DNA of 64,000 bases from Solitalea koreensis (GTDB lineage: Bacteria > Bacteroidota > Bacteroidia > Sphingobacteriales > Sphingobacteriaceae), in the NCBI RefSeq assembly GCF_900182575.1, contig NZ_FXSZ01000003.1:124001-188000 (forward strand), given 5' to 3'. How positions within the stretch are numbered: position 1 is the first letter of the stretch; each line of letters begins with the position of its first letter. Below the pieces are notes generated by a model, which was not told where the DNA came from, did no database searches, and saw only the letters and a list, made by a program, of their open reading frames with translations. Position numbers and translations under genes: made by a program. Of this stretch, positions 1 through 8,311 are shown one piece after another.

Positions 1-534
1 GTCCTTCGCTTCTGTCATTGTAGTGCCGATGTTGGCCAGAATGATAACCGGCATATGACGATTCATGCGGATGGTATGGTTTAAATCTTCATAATCTATT
101 TCCCCGTTTTGCTGAGCGCGAATCACAATATTGGGCATATTGAGCAAATGCAGGTTCTTATGTACGCTATAATGAGTGGCCGCTGAATAGTAAACCATTC
201 CCTTAGGATGCAGTTCGCGAGCCATGTACAAACCGTACATATTTCCTTCAGAACCACCATTGGTAACATACCCCCACCAGTTATTGACCGGAGCCCGAAA
301 CAGTTCAGCAAAAAACTCGATTACTTCACGTTCCATTTCGCGTGAATCAACCGCATAGGTACATTCGGCAAAGGGATCGCCCAAATTGTTTACAGGATAT
401 TTTAATAATTCCTGTAATTCAGTATAATCAAAATCTTTCGATACAGGATAGCCTAGAAAGTTTTGGGTATTTCTTTTTATTTTTTCAATTAATGCATTCA
501 GTTTACTCTGATCTTCAGCACTTAATCTATTCAT
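1..534 (-). CDS. Histidine decarboxylase-like PLP-dependent enzyme (3' part outside window)
   Basis: Read on the minus strand from an ATG at 534, the frame is open for 178 codons and runs off the window edge. The protein matches the N-terminal half of group II PLP-dependent decarboxylases, most like bacterial histidine decarboxylases. Visible motifs are NNWWGYVTNGGSEGNMYGLY, around the cofactor phosphate contact, and YYSAATHYSVHK, whose His stacks on PLP in this family. The lysine that binds PLP lies beyond the window, so completeness cannot be judged. The predicted reaction is decarboxylation of histidine or a related amino acid in the cytosol. The neighbour at 609-1133 is on the same strand but looks functionally unrelated. 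Substrate assignment is inference. Confidence 0.8.
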   Translation of the reverse strand, partial: MNRLSAEDQSKLNALIEKIKRNTQNFLGYPVSKDFDYTELQELLKYPVNNLGDPFAECTYAVDSREMEREVIEFFAELFRAPVNNWWGYVTNGGSEGNMYGLYMARELHPKGMVYYSAATHYSVHKNLHLLNMPNIVIRAQQNGEIDYEDLNHTIRMNRHMPVIILANIGTTMTEAKD

Positions 535-608
535 AAACAATTAATATTGATTGTTGCGCGCAAAGATGTAAATTCCAATTAACATCATAAAATATTGACA
601 CACAAAAC

Positions 609-1133
609 TTACAACAATAATCCTGCAACCTCGTCCCAGTTATTCACTCGCTCATAATGGGTTACATTAACATTGTGCGGTGAAGTATAAAGAATTGGCC
701 GTCCCTTAAACTGAGTAAAATTGCGAATCCGATCATCAATCATAATATCAGCATTGATAATACTTTTATCTCCACAAAACACGATGTGCTTCCAACTAAT
801 AAAGGGGAAATGATCCTGAAGCCAATCGTACTTATCTTTATATGAATTAGGAAATTCAGATGCGGCACTGGCAACAAACACTTCGTATTTATTACAAAGT
901 TCAGCCACTACTTCACGAGCGCCCGGCATTACAGGCAGATCCCTGAAAAAGTTTTTTTCGTTGATCCATTCTCGAACCCGAGGGGTTAAACTTTCAGGCA
1001 CAGCTTGCCAAAGTTCCTTACCGTGCAGCATTTCGGCACTAATTTCAAAACCTTCTTGTTCTTTAAAACGGTGGATGAATTTGGACCAGGTGTCGGCCAT
1101 CACTTCGTCCATATCGATTGCGAGCTTAAGCAT
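609..1133 (-). CDS. 5'(3')-deoxyribonucleotidase family HAD phosphatase
   Basis: This 174-residue cytosolic protein has the HAD layout of the 5' nucleotidase, deoxy (NT5C-type) family. Motif I is IDMDEVMAD, with nucleophile Asp7 and acid/base Asp9. A Ser sits in VASAASE (motif II region), and motif III/IV lies in GDKSIINADIMIDD. The family removes phosphate from deoxyribonucleoside monophosphates, and the length is typical of bacterial members. The start at 1133 is an ATG immediately before motif I, so it is well fixed. It is transcribed toward the decarboxylase-like gene, 74 bases before that gene's start. The exact nucleotide substrate cannot be told from sequence. Confidence 0.85.
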   Translation of the reverse strand: MLKLAIDMDEVMADTWSKFIHRFKEQEGFEISAEMLHGKELWQAVPESLTPRVREWINEKNFFRDLPVMPGAREVVAELCNKYEVFVASAASEFPNSYKDKYDWLQDHFPFISWKHIVFCGDKSIINADIMIDDRIRNFTQFKGRPILYTSPHNVNVTHYERVNNWDEVAGLLL

Positions 1134-1229
1134 ATGGTATAACTTTAAATTTGCTTCCTAATTTACAACGATTAAACCTTAGGTTTTTATCTAAACAATT
1201 AATGCTGAATAGTTTCGCGATATATCTTT

Positions 1230-1256
1230 TTGTTTTAGATATTTTTCTTACTTTTG
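1230..1256 (+). promoter_or_regulatory. Bacteroidota-type promoter of rpsP
   Basis: A TTG at 1230-1232 (-33 element) is followed 16 bases later by TACTTTTG at 1249-1256, a match to the TAnnTTTG -7 box of the Bacteroidota primary sigma factor. The rpsP ATG lies 43 bases downstream. Confidence 0.6.
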
Positions 1257-1299
1257 CACTCCCTTTAGCGGAGATAAAGGGACTTAACTAATTAAAATT

Positions 1300-1836
1300 A
1301 TGCCAGTTAAAATCAGATTACAAAGACACGGTAAAAAAGGTAATGCTTTTTACCACATTGTGGTGGCGGATTCACGTGCTCCGAGAGATGGAAAATTTAT
1401 TGAACGTATCGGTTCTTACAACCCGAATACAAACCCTGCAACAATTGACTTAAATGTTGATAAGGGCGTTCAATGGTTACAAAACGGTGCACAACCAACC
1501 GATACCACCCGCGCAATTTTGTCGTACAAAGGTGTTTTATACAAAAAACACTTACAAGGCGGCGTTACAAAAGGTGCTTTAACTCAAGAGCAGGCAGATG
1601 CTAAATTTGCTGCATGGGTAGAAAGCAAGCAAAGCAAAATCGACGCTAAAAAAGGCGGATTAACTGCTAGCGCTGCTGAAAAAGCAAAAGCACGTTTAGT
1701 TGAAGAAGCTAAAATTAAAGAAGAAAGAGCAAAAGCTATCGCTGCTAAAAATGCACCGGTTGCTGAGGCTCCTGCCGCTGAAGAAGCTGCAGAAGAGGCT
1801 ACTCCAGAAGAAAACAACGAAGCAGCAGCTGAGTAA
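1300..1836 (+). CDS. rpsP: 30S ribosomal protein S16
   Basis: The first ~80 residues are the S16 core, starting MPVKIRLQRHGKKGNAFYHI and containing the SRAPRDGKFIERIGSYNP signature. S16 binds 16S rRNA during 30S assembly. The protein is 178 residues, about twice the E. coli length. The extra C-terminal part (from about residue 115) is a charged Ala/Lys/Glu-rich tail ending in an acidic stretch, a pattern common in Bacteroidota S16. It begins a same-strand run with rimM, trmD and rplS, but a strong terminator after it and separate promoter boxes before rimM and trmD suggest the run is not one transcript. Confidence 0.97.
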   Translation: MPVKIRLQRHGKKGNAFYHIVVADSRAPRDGKFIERIGSYNPNTNPATIDLNVDKGVQWLQNGAQPTDTTRAILSYKGVLYKKHLQGGVTKGALTQEQADAKFAAWVESKQSKIDAKKGGLTASAAEKAKARLVEEAKIKEERAKAIAAKNAPVAEAPAAEEAAEEATPEENNEAAAE

Positions 1837-1860
1837 TTTCTTCCTTTTAAAAAAGAATAG

Positions 1861-1898
1861 TATAGCGATAGGACCTGGTTCTATCGCTATATTTTTTT
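1861..1898 (+). terminator. Rho-independent terminator after rpsP
   Basis: A perfect 11-bp stem (1861-1871 with 1881-1891) with a 9-base loop is followed by seven T residues. It lies 24 bases after the rpsP stop. Confidence 0.85.
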
Positions 1899-1972
1899 AA
1901 TGCCACTTAATCCTCTAAAGGACTTTTATAACGAGACGAAAAGAAAAAACAAATGCCTTTGTAAGTAATAAT

Positions 1973-1980
1973 TACTTTTG
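1973..1980 (+). promoter_or_regulatory. Candidate -7 box for rimM
   Basis: TACTTTTG fits the TAnnTTTG consensus and lies about 60 bases upstream of the rimM ATG, just after the rpsP terminator. No well-spaced -33 TTG is seen. Confidence 0.4.
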
Positions 1981-2039
1981 CATTCTATCATTTTTTTATC
2001 TCAAATCGCACATCGCACTACTCAAATCTCTAATACAAC

Positions 2040-2564
2040 ATGAAAGCGGAAGATTTATTTCAAATAGGATACATTACTAAAACCAAGGGCCTAAAAGGCG
2101 AGGTGCAGGTTTACTTTGATGTAGATGATCCGGAGAATTACTTAACTGCCGATTCCGTATTCCTTGAAATCGCTGGAAAGTATATCCCTTATTTTATTGA
2201 AGAACTTCGTTTTCAGAAAAATGTTGCCTACATCATTTTTGATGAACTAACAACAATTGAAGAGGCTCAAAAAATTGTAGGCAAAAAGCTTTCTATCCTT
2301 AAAAAACACGTTCCTAAAAAGTCAGAAAAAGACTTTACGTTAAAAGACTTAAAAGGATTTACCGCCTTTGATGAAGAATCCGGTGAATTAGGAGAAGTAA
2401 AAGAAGTACTGGAACTGCCTCAGCAGTTTATCGCAACTGTTATTTACAAAGGAAAAGAGATTTTATTTCCGATGAACGATCAAACACTCAAAGGCATTGA
2501 CGTGAAAGCCAAGAAGTTTATGGTCCTATTACCTGACGGATTGTTGGATATCTATCTGGAATAA
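2040..2564 (+). CDS. rimM: Ribosome maturation factor RimM
   Basis: This 174-residue protein begins DLFQIGYITKTKGLKGEVQV, the RimM N-terminal domain motif (G-KGLKGE). It continues into a PRC-barrel-like C-terminal half (from about residue 95) ending in FMVLLPDGLLDIYLE. RimM binds S19 in the head of the 30S subunit and assists 16S rRNA processing. The size is normal for the family, and the position after rpsP and before trmD matches the widely conserved order. The ATG at 2040 gives a start directly before the first conserved strand. Confidence 0.95.
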   Translation: MKAEDLFQIGYITKTKGLKGEVQVYFDVDDPENYLTADSVFLEIAGKYIPYFIEELRFQKNVAYIIFDELTTIEEAQKIVGKKLSILKKHVPKKSEKDFTLKDLKGFTAFDEESGELGEVKEVLELPQQFIATVIYKGKEILFPMNDQTLKGIDVKAKKFMVLLPDGLLDIYLE

Positions 2565-2656
2565 GCGATTATTTACGCATTATGTTTCTACAAAATCTTA
2601 CGATGGATGAAATAAAATCGTAACAGTTTCGTATTTTTAGGATATATAATGCCACT

Positions 2657-3274
2657 ATGATTAGGACTGTTAACAAATTACTTATGTTGCTGCTGTTTTG
2701 TGCTTGGGGTTATTCTGCTACAGCACAACAGAAATCGAAGATTCAAGTAGTACAGTTAACAGGCGTTGTTTATTCGGCAGATAGCATCAACGAAAAAATC
2801 CCTTTTGTTAACATTAAGATAAAGGGTACGACAAGGGGCACGGTGACTGATCTTAATGGCTTTTTCTCGATCCCTATTCTTGCCAGCGACACCTTGGTTT
2901 TTTCAGCCGTGGGATATGCTGAGCAGGATTTCTTTTTAAAAGACCCTTCTATTAACCTAGTAAAGCTTTTTGTAAACATACGCATGCATACGCAAACCTA
3001 TACACTTAAGGGTGTAACTGTTTATGGTCTTACGAAAGAAAACTTTAAAAGAGCGTTCCTGGAGCTCGATATCCCTCAGAATGCCTATGCTTATACTATA
3101 AATCCCAAACTAATCCCAACTCCTGAGGAGCTTAAACTACCTCCTCCCGTTGGAATTAACTTCAGCCCAAGTGAACTTTTAAAAGAAATTCCAGCAATTA
3201 AACGGGCTTCCGATAAAAAGAAACACAAAAAAATGATTGAAAAAGACGGCGATCAGATTCCTGAAATGCATTAA
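2657..3274 (+). CDS. Secreted CarboxypepD_reg-like domain protein
   Basis: This 205-residue protein has an N-terminal signal peptide (hydrophobic core LLMLLLFCAWGYSATAQ, residues ~8-24). A CarboxypepD_reg-like beta-sandwich follows (about 33-120), with the characteristic pattern GVVYSAD...IPFVNIKIKGTTRGTVTDLNG. The remainder is a proline- and lysine-rich tail without a recognised domain. Such domains occur at the N-terminus of Bacteroidota outer-membrane receptors and in stand-alone envelope proteins; their role is mostly structural or unknown. It sits between rimM and trmD, interrupting the usual order. A periplasmic or outer-membrane-associated location is inferred. Confidence 0.75.
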   Translation: MIRTVNKLLMLLLFCAWGYSATAQQKSKIQVVQLTGVVYSADSINEKIPFVNIKIKGTTRGTVTDLNGFFSIPILASDTLVFSAVGYAEQDFFLKDPSINLVKLFVNIRMHTQTYTLKGVTVYGLTKENFKRAFLELDIPQNAYAYTINPKLIPTPEELKLPPPVGINFSPSELLKEIPAIKRASDKKKHKKMIEKDGDQIPEMH

Positions 3275-3377
3275 TAGTAATATACCGAAGGGCAAATAGA
3301 CTGAACTGAAAAAGCGATTCTTATACTACTTTTTTAACGTCAACTTCCATCATACTTCTTCCGTCATCCATTTACAT

Positions 3378-3385
3378 TATCTTTG
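3378..3385 (+). promoter_or_regulatory. -7 box directly before trmD
   Basis: TATCTTTG matches TAnnTTTG exactly and ends four bases before the trmD ATG, which predicts a leaderless or nearly leaderless transcript. No clear -33 TTG is present. Confidence 0.55.
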
Positions 3386-3389
3386 CGGC

Positions 3390-4064
3390 ATGAGGATCGA
3401 TATTATTACCGTACTTCCGCAACTGCTCGACAGTCCTTTTGCTCATTCAATTTTATTACGTGCTCAAAAAAAAGGATTGGCCGAAATCGTTGTACATAAT
3501 CTTCGTGATTATTCAACCCATAAACACAAAAGTGTTGATGACTATCCATACGGCGGAGGCTCCGGAATGGTTATGATGATTGAACCATTTGTAAACTGCA
3601 TTGAAAAGCTAAAAACAGAACGGGACTACGATGAAGTGATCTTCATGACCCCTGATGGAGCCGTTTTCAACCAGCAAATCGCAAATCAGCTGAGCAATCA
3701 ACAAAACCTTATCATACTTTGCGGCCACTACAAAGGCATTGATCAACGAATCAGAGATAATTATGTTACTCGTGAAATATCAATCGGTGATTATGTGCTT
3801 TCAGGAGGAGAACTACCGGCAGCTGTTTTGGTTGATGCTATAGTAAGGCTGTTGCCCGGCGTGTTATCCGATGAAACATCTGCATTAAGCGACTCTTTTC
3901 AAGGCGATTTGTTAGATGCTCCGGTTTACACCCGCCCGGCTGAATTTCAGGGAATGAAGGTTCCGGATATTCTTCTTAGCGGCAATACGCCTGAAATTGA
4001 GAAATGGCGCTATGAGCAATCGCTGGAAAGAACCCGCACTCGCCGACCAGATTTGTTAGAATAA
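3390..4064 (+). CDS. trmD: tRNA (guanine-37-N1)-methyltransferase TrmD
   Basis: This 224-residue SPOUT methyltransferase uses S-adenosylmethionine to make m1G37 in tRNAs, preventing +1 frameshifting. Diagnostic motifs are YGGGSGMV (54-61), the knot segment CGHYKGIDQR (111-120) and SIGDYVLSGGELPA (131-144). The C-terminal helical domain contains SLERTRTRRPDLLE. The length is close to the usual 220-250. The start MRIDIITVLP is the family's first strand. A -7 promoter box lies immediately upstream, so it is probably transcribed independently of the upstream gene. Confidence 0.97.
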   Translation: MRIDIITVLPQLLDSPFAHSILLRAQKKGLAEIVVHNLRDYSTHKHKSVDDYPYGGGSGMVMMIEPFVNCIEKLKTERDYDEVIFMTPDGAVFNQQIANQLSNQQNLIILCGHYKGIDQRIRDNYVTREISIGDYVLSGGELPAAVLVDAIVRLLPGVLSDETSALSDSFQGDLLDAPVYTRPAEFQGMKVPDILLSGNTPEIEKWRYEQSLERTRTRRPDLLE

Positions 4065-4196
4065 AAAGATGTTAAAAACCATCAAAATCTGTTGATAAGT
4101 TTCTTTTTGAAAAATCATTTTCAAATTTCAAATAATTTCTCTATAATTGCATTCCGATTTTTAGGCGACTAAAACTCGTTTAATTACCTTAATAAG

Positions 4197-4544
4197 ATGG
4201 ATTTAGTAAAATTTGTTGAAGAACAAACCGCGAAGATATCAGATATTCCTTCGTTCAAAGCAGGTGATACAATTACTGTACACTATAAGATTAGAGAGGG
4301 TAGCAAAGAGCGTATCCAGTTGTACCAAGGTGTAGTTATTCAACGTAATAGCACTGGTAACAATGAAACATTTACTGTACGTAAAGTTTCTAACTCAATT
4401 GGAGTTGAGCGTATTTTTCCAATAAACTCACCAAACATTGAGAAAATTGAAGTGAACAGCCGTGGTGCCGTTCGTCGTGCTAAACTGTTTTACTTACGTG
4501 GACTTACCGGTAAGAAAGCTCGTATCAAAGAAAAAAGAGCATAA
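4197..4544 (+). CDS. rplS: 50S ribosomal protein L19
   Basis: This 115-residue protein carries the L19 signature: PSFKAGDTITVHYKIREG near residue 19, then GVVIQRNSTGNNETFTVRK, IGVERIFPINSP and a basic C-terminus (RAKLFYLRGLTGKKARIKEK). L19 sits at the 30S-50S interface. It is the last gene of the rpsP-rimM-trmD-rplS neighbourhood and is followed by a strong terminator. Length and start are typical. Confidence 0.97.
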   Translation: MDLVKFVEEQTAKISDIPSFKAGDTITVHYKIREGSKERIQLYQGVVIQRNSTGNNETFTVRKVSNSIGVERIFPINSPNIEKIEVNSRGAVRRAKLFYLRGLTGKKARIKEKRA

Positions 4545-4565
4545 GGCTTTTTACACATACATTAC

Positions 4566-4595
4566 AACCCTCTTGTTTACATAAGAGGGTTTTTT
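4566..4595 (+). terminator. Rho-independent terminator after rplS
   Basis: A 9-bp perfect stem (4566-4574 with 4583-4591) encloses an 8-base loop and runs into a T-rich tract. It starts 22 bases after the rplS stop. Confidence 0.85.
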
Positions 4596-4778
4596 GTTTT
4601 TGTACCTATTGAGATGAATGACAAAGACCCAAGATTAAATTTTTAGTTCTATGATATGGTTTTCATCAATTTAAACATCAATGATAAATAATTTTACAAG
4701 GCCGAAATTGTCAATTTCGTTTACCTTTATTTTTTAATCTAAAAGTGAATAAAACCTAGCTATTAGGTTCGCAGGTTA

Positions 4779-4809
4779 TTGGTCATTTGTATCGTATCTA
4801 ATATCTTTC
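4779..4809 (+). promoter_or_regulatory. Candidate promoter of the MscS-like gene
   Basis: TTG at 4779-4781 and TATCTTTC at 4802-4809, 20 bases apart, resemble the -33/-7 pair with one mismatch in the -7 box. The TTG could be mistaken for a start codon. The promoter reading favours the ATG at 4824 as the true start. Confidence 0.45.
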
Positions 4810-4823
4810 GTCAAAATAAAATT

Positions 4824-6065
4824 ATGATGCTCCTAGATTTTCTCAACCAGGTTGTTTTTAGCAATACTATAAAAACGTATATAACGATTGCCGTTATTTT
4901 ATTTGTCGGCCTGGTCTTCAAACGTTTCATATCCAAATTACTCAGCAGGTTATTATTCCGTCTGTTTAAGCAATATTCAGGTGATGACAATGCCGGAAAA
5001 TTTGTTGAACTAATGCTGAAGCCTTTGGAGTTTCTCATTCTTGTATTCTTTTGCTTTGTTGCCTTAAACCAACTTAACAATCTTAACAAACCCATATTTA
5101 CCCACTCCGAAATCCAAAAAATAGAACAAAATATTGATACTGGATTATCACCAAGCAAAGGATTAACCAACGCTACACCACCTGCCAAACAAGTGGATTA
5201 CTTTAGAAGTTCAAATAGTCCGCTTACTTATCTGATTTTAACCAATAAAATATTCCTTTTATTAGCGCTTAGCTGTGTTTTTTGGGTTCTTGTTAGAATA
5301 CTCGACTTTGTTGCTTATGTCATGCTTTCAAAGGCTGAAGAAAGTGATTCAAAAGCCGGGATTCAAATCATTCCCTTTACAAAAGAAGTGGTTAAGTTCA
5401 TCGTGATTATTTTTGGCTTTTTAGTGATTCTAAGTGCTGTATTTGACCTTAATATAGGCCTTATTGTTAGCGGACTTGGGATTGGCGGCTTGGCCTTAGC
5501 CCTAGCCGGAAAAGAAACGGTTGAAAACCTTTTTGCTGCTTTTACTATATTTATAGATAAACCTTTTTTGGTTGGAGACTTGGTACATGTTGCCGGAATT
5601 GACGGCACAATTGAAAGGGTAGGATTTAGAAGCACGAGAATCCGAACGCTTGAAAAAAGCATTGTAACCATCCCTAATAAGCAAATGGTTGATAATGTAT
5701 TAGACAATCTGGCTTTAAGAACCAGCAGAAGGGTAAAATTCACCTTAGGATTAACCTATGACACTTCCGAAAAATCTATTAGAGGGATTATAGATGCAAT
5801 TAAAACACTTTTAGCCCAACAACCTGAAGTTCACAATGATTTTGTAGTGGCTCTTGATGGCTTTTCAGAATCATCGCAAACGATATTGATTTTATTTTTT
5901 GTGGAAGAAACCAGCTATGCACCCTTTGTTCAAATCAAGGAAAGAATATTGTTTAGCATTCGGAATATCATTATGAATAGTGAAGGCAACTTTGCTTACC
6001 CAACACAACGGGTAATACACGAAACCGTGATTGGAACAGAGGGTACGAACAATACTACAACTTAA
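4824..6065 (+). CDS. Mechanosensitive ion channel, MscS family
   Basis: The protein is 413 residues from the ATG at 4824. Transmembrane segments lie in the N-terminal half. The pore-lining TM3 is Gly/Ala-rich (IGLIVSGLGIGGLALALAGK), followed by the beta domain with FLVGDLVHVAGIDGTIERVGFRSTRIRT, the hallmark of MscS. These channels open under membrane tension to release solutes during osmotic downshock. An open frame continues upstream to a TTG at 4779, but that codon falls in a promoter-like element. The region between TM1 and TM2 (about residues 80-130) is longer than in E. coli MscS. The gene stands alone between two terminators. Confidence 0.9.
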   Translation: MMLLDFLNQVVFSNTIKTYITIAVILFVGLVFKRFISKLLSRLLFRLFKQYSGDDNAGKFVELMLKPLEFLILVFFCFVALNQLNNLNKPIFTHSEIQKIEQNIDTGLSPSKGLTNATPPAKQVDYFRSSNSPLTYLILTNKIFLLLALSCVFWVLVRILDFVAYVMLSKAEESDSKAGIQIIPFTKEVVKFIVIIFGFLVILSAVFDLNIGLIVSGLGIGGLALALAGKETVENLFAAFTIFIDKPFLVGDLVHVAGIDGTIERVGFRSTRIRTLEKSIVTIPNKQMVDNVLDNLALRTSRRVKFTLGLTYDTSEKSIRGIIDAIKTLLAQQPEVHNDFVVALDGFSESSQTILILFFVEETSYAPFVQIKERILFSIRNIIMNSEGNFAYPTQRVIHETVIGTEGTNNTTT

Positions 6066-6076
6066 GACCCTGTGAC

Positions 6077-6126
6077 ATTAATAAAAAAAGCGACTAGATA
6101 TCTCTCTAGTCGCTTTTTTTATTAAT
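6077..6126. terminator. Bidirectional terminator between MscS-like gene and psd
   Basis: Two 22-base arms (6077-6098 and 6105-6126) pair perfectly around a 6-base loop. A-rich and T-rich flanks form part of the stem, so it can terminate both converging genes. Confidence 0.85.
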
Positions 6127-6178
6127 GAGCCTCTTTTATATTACTGTTTTTTTAGAACTCTTATTCGAAAAGATCGGT

Positions 6179-6835
6179 TTATAATTCAGCAATTACAGTG
6201 CGGGCGCCCTTTACATTTTGATCAAGCTGAACATTGATTTTAGTACCTAAGGGAAGAAACACATCCACTCTTGAACCAAATTTAATGAATCCCATTTCAC
6301 TGCCTTGCGTTACTTGTTGGCCTTCTTTAACGTAGTAAACAATTCGACGCGCCATCGCTCCTGCAATTTGGCGGAACAATACTTCAACCTTATTCTTTCC
6401 TTCAATTACAACAGTGGTACGTTCGTTTTCGGTAGAAGATTTCGGATGCCAAGCTACCAGATAAAGACCTGGATGATATTTAGCATACTTTACAATACCC
6501 GAAATTGGATTACGATTAACGTGTACATTAACCGGCGACATGAATATAGAAACCTGAATACGTTTATCCTTAAAGTATTCGTTCTCTTCCGTTTCTTCTA
6601 TTACAACCACTTTGCCATCAGCAGGGGCAAGCACATATTTATCATTTACTTCTACCTTGAAAATAGGATCACGGAAGAACTGTAAAATAACAATAGTCAA
6701 AAATGCAGCAACTGCATACGCTAAATAGTGTGCCCAGGTAACTTCCGGAAAAAAATATCGTACCAATGCAATTAATGCAGCACTGAAAAGAATAACAATG
6801 GTAAGGCTGGCGTAGCCCTCTTTGTGAAATTTCAT
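6179..6835 (-). CDS. psd: Phosphatidylserine decarboxylase family protein
   Basis: From the ATG at 6835 this is a 218-residue protein of the short (class II-type) phosphatidylserine decarboxylases. Two hydrophobic helices (about 10-52) anchor it in the inner membrane. The catalytic part has PADGKVVVIEE, FMSPVNVHVNRNPISG and MGFIKFGSRVDVFLP. Cleavage between Gly187 and Ser188 would create the pyruvoyl cofactor. It makes phosphatidylethanolamine from phosphatidylserine. An upstream extension to 6925 is possible but non-conserved; the TAACTTTG box three bases before 6835 supports the shorter form. cdsA, which makes the CDP-diacylglycerol precursor, lies nearby on the same strand. Confidence 0.92.
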   Translation of the reverse strand: MKFHKEGYASLTIVILFSAALIALVRYFFPEVTWAHYLAYAVAAFLTIVILQFFRDPIFKVEVNDKYVLAPADGKVVVIEETEENEYFKDKRIQVSIFMSPVNVHVNRNPISGIVKYAKYHPGLYLVAWHPKSSTENERTTVVIEGKNKVEVLFRQIAGAMARRIVYYVKEGQQVTQGSEMGFIKFGSRVDVFLPLGTKINVQLDQNVKGARTVIAEL

Positions 6836-6838
6836 AAA

Positions 6839-6846
6839 CAAAGTTA
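6839..6846 (-). promoter_or_regulatory. -7 box directly before psd
   Basis: On the minus strand TAACTTTG ends three bases before the psd ATG. A TTTG (6862-6865) lies 15 bases further upstream as a possible -33 element. A leaderless transcript is predicted. Confidence 0.5.
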
Positions 6847-6924
6847 AAAAGTTAAAGGTTGCAAAGTTAAAAGATTTTAGTCCAACACCTAAAAATCCTG
6901 CAATGAGCTCATTCAATAAAAACA

Positions 6925-6969
6925 AAACCCTAAACCTTAATTTCTCAAAGAAAAAAAGGTTCAGGGTTT
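6925..6969 (-). terminator. Terminator after glutamate dehydrogenase
   Basis: Two 14-base arms (6925-6938 and 6956-6969) pair with one mismatch. In the minus-strand direction the hairpin is followed by GTTTTTATT. It lies 21 bases past the end of the dehydrogenase gene. Confidence 0.7.
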
Positions 6970-6989
6970 AAATTATGTTTAGAATTCGC

Positions 6990-8261
6990 TTAGTATCCGC
7001 CTAACAACTTACGGGTACTTGCTACTTTGTCAATAGCAACAATGTAAGCTGCAATACGCATGTTAACGTTAAATTTCAACGATGCTTGATACACTTGTTC
7101 AAAAGCTTCTTTCATGGTACGATCAGCACGACGATTTACGCGCTCTTCTGTCCAGAAATAACCCATGCGGTTTTGTACCCATTCAAAATAAGAAACAGTT
7201 ACACCTCCGGCATTCGCAAGAATATCAGGAACTACAATGATTCCTTTGCTATTCAAAATATCATCAGCATTTGCAGAAGTAGGGCCATTAGCTCCTTCAA
7301 CAATCAGCTTAGCTCTAATTTTATGTGCATTATGTTTAGTAATCTGATCTTGCAAAGCTGCAGGAACTAATACATCCACATCTAATGTTAATAACTCTTC
7401 ATTAGTGATTTTTTCAGCATTTCTGTAACCGTCCAATGAATTTCTATTCGCTTGTGAGTACGCAATAGCCTCACTTACATTGATTCCTTCTTTGTTATAG
7501 TAAGCGCCAGAAACATCAGAAATGGCAATAATCTTAATTCCTTGAGTTTCCAACAATTTTGCTGAAATAGAACCAACGTTACCAAAACCTTGAACTGCAG
7601 CAGTTGCATTGGCAGGATTGATTCTTAATTTATTCAACGCTGCACGACAAGTAACCATAACACCGCGACCAGTTGCTTCAACGCGACCTCTTGAACCACC
7701 AAGCACCAATGGCTTACCGGTTACTACTCCGGCATTAGCATAGCCCTTAATTTTAGAGAATTCGTCCACTAGCCAAGCCATTTCTTGTTGGCCGGTACCC
7801 ATATCTGGAGCAGGAATATCTTTTTCAGGACCAAAAACATCAGAAAGAGCTGAAGTATAGGCACGTGTTAAACGCTCCAATTCTCCTTTCGACATTATAC
7901 GCGGATCGCACTTTATACCTCCTTTAGCACCACCAAATGGAATATTCACTACCGCACATTTCCAAGTCATCCAAGCCGCAAGCGCTTTTACTTCGTCAAG
8001 ACAAACGTCCATTGCATAACGAATTCCGCCCTTACTAGGGCCCAAATAATTGTTATGAATAACGCGGTAGCCTTCGAAAACCTGAGTACGGCCATTATCC
8101 ATGGTAACAGGAACGTTAACCATCACCGCTTTAACAGGAGATTTAAGCATATTGTAAGTATCCTCGTCAAGACCGAGAATTTTTGCAGCCACGTCAAAAC
8201 GCGACATCATAGATTCAAAAGGGTTGGAATGTTCAACCAGCTGGCTCTCTTTAACTTCCAT
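6990..8261 (-). CDS. gdhA: Glu/Leu/Phe/Val dehydrogenase (glutamate dehydrogenase)
   Basis: This 423-residue protein belongs to the hexameric glutamate dehydrogenase family, which interconverts glutamate with 2-oxoglutarate and ammonia. The substrate motif GPSKGGIRY (75-82) and the active-site segment MTWKCAVVNIPFGGAKGGIK (98-117) are intact, with substrate-binding Lys101 and catalytic Lys113. The Rossmann motif is AVQGFGNVGS, with Asp in AISDVSGAYYN suggesting NAD preference (inference). Length and domain order are normal. It has its own terminator and is 50 bases downstream of cdsA's end on the same strand. Confidence 0.93.
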   Translation of the reverse strand: MEVKESQLVEHSNPFESMMSRFDVAAKILGLDEDTYNMLKSPVKAVMVNVPVTMDNGRTQVFEGYRVIHNNYLGPSKGGIRYAMDVCLDEVKALAAWMTWKCAVVNIPFGGAKGGIKCDPRIMSKGELERLTRAYTSALSDVFGPEKDIPAPDMGTGQQEMAWLVDEFSKIKGYANAGVVTGKPLVLGGSRGRVEATGRGVMVTCRAALNKLRINPANATAAVQGFGNVGSISAKLLETQGIKIIAISDVSGAYYNKEGINVSEAIAYSQANRNSLDGYRNAEKITNEELLTLDVDVLVPAALQDQITKHNAHKIRAKLIVEGANGPTSANADDILNSKGIIVVPDILANAGGVTVSYFEWVQNRMGYFWTEERVNRRADRTMKEAFEQVYQASLKFNVNMRIAAYIVAIDKVASTRKLLGGY

Positions 8262-8311
8262 AAAAATTAAGGTTTATCAATAAAAATTGGTGGCGCAAAT
8301 CTGATAATCTT

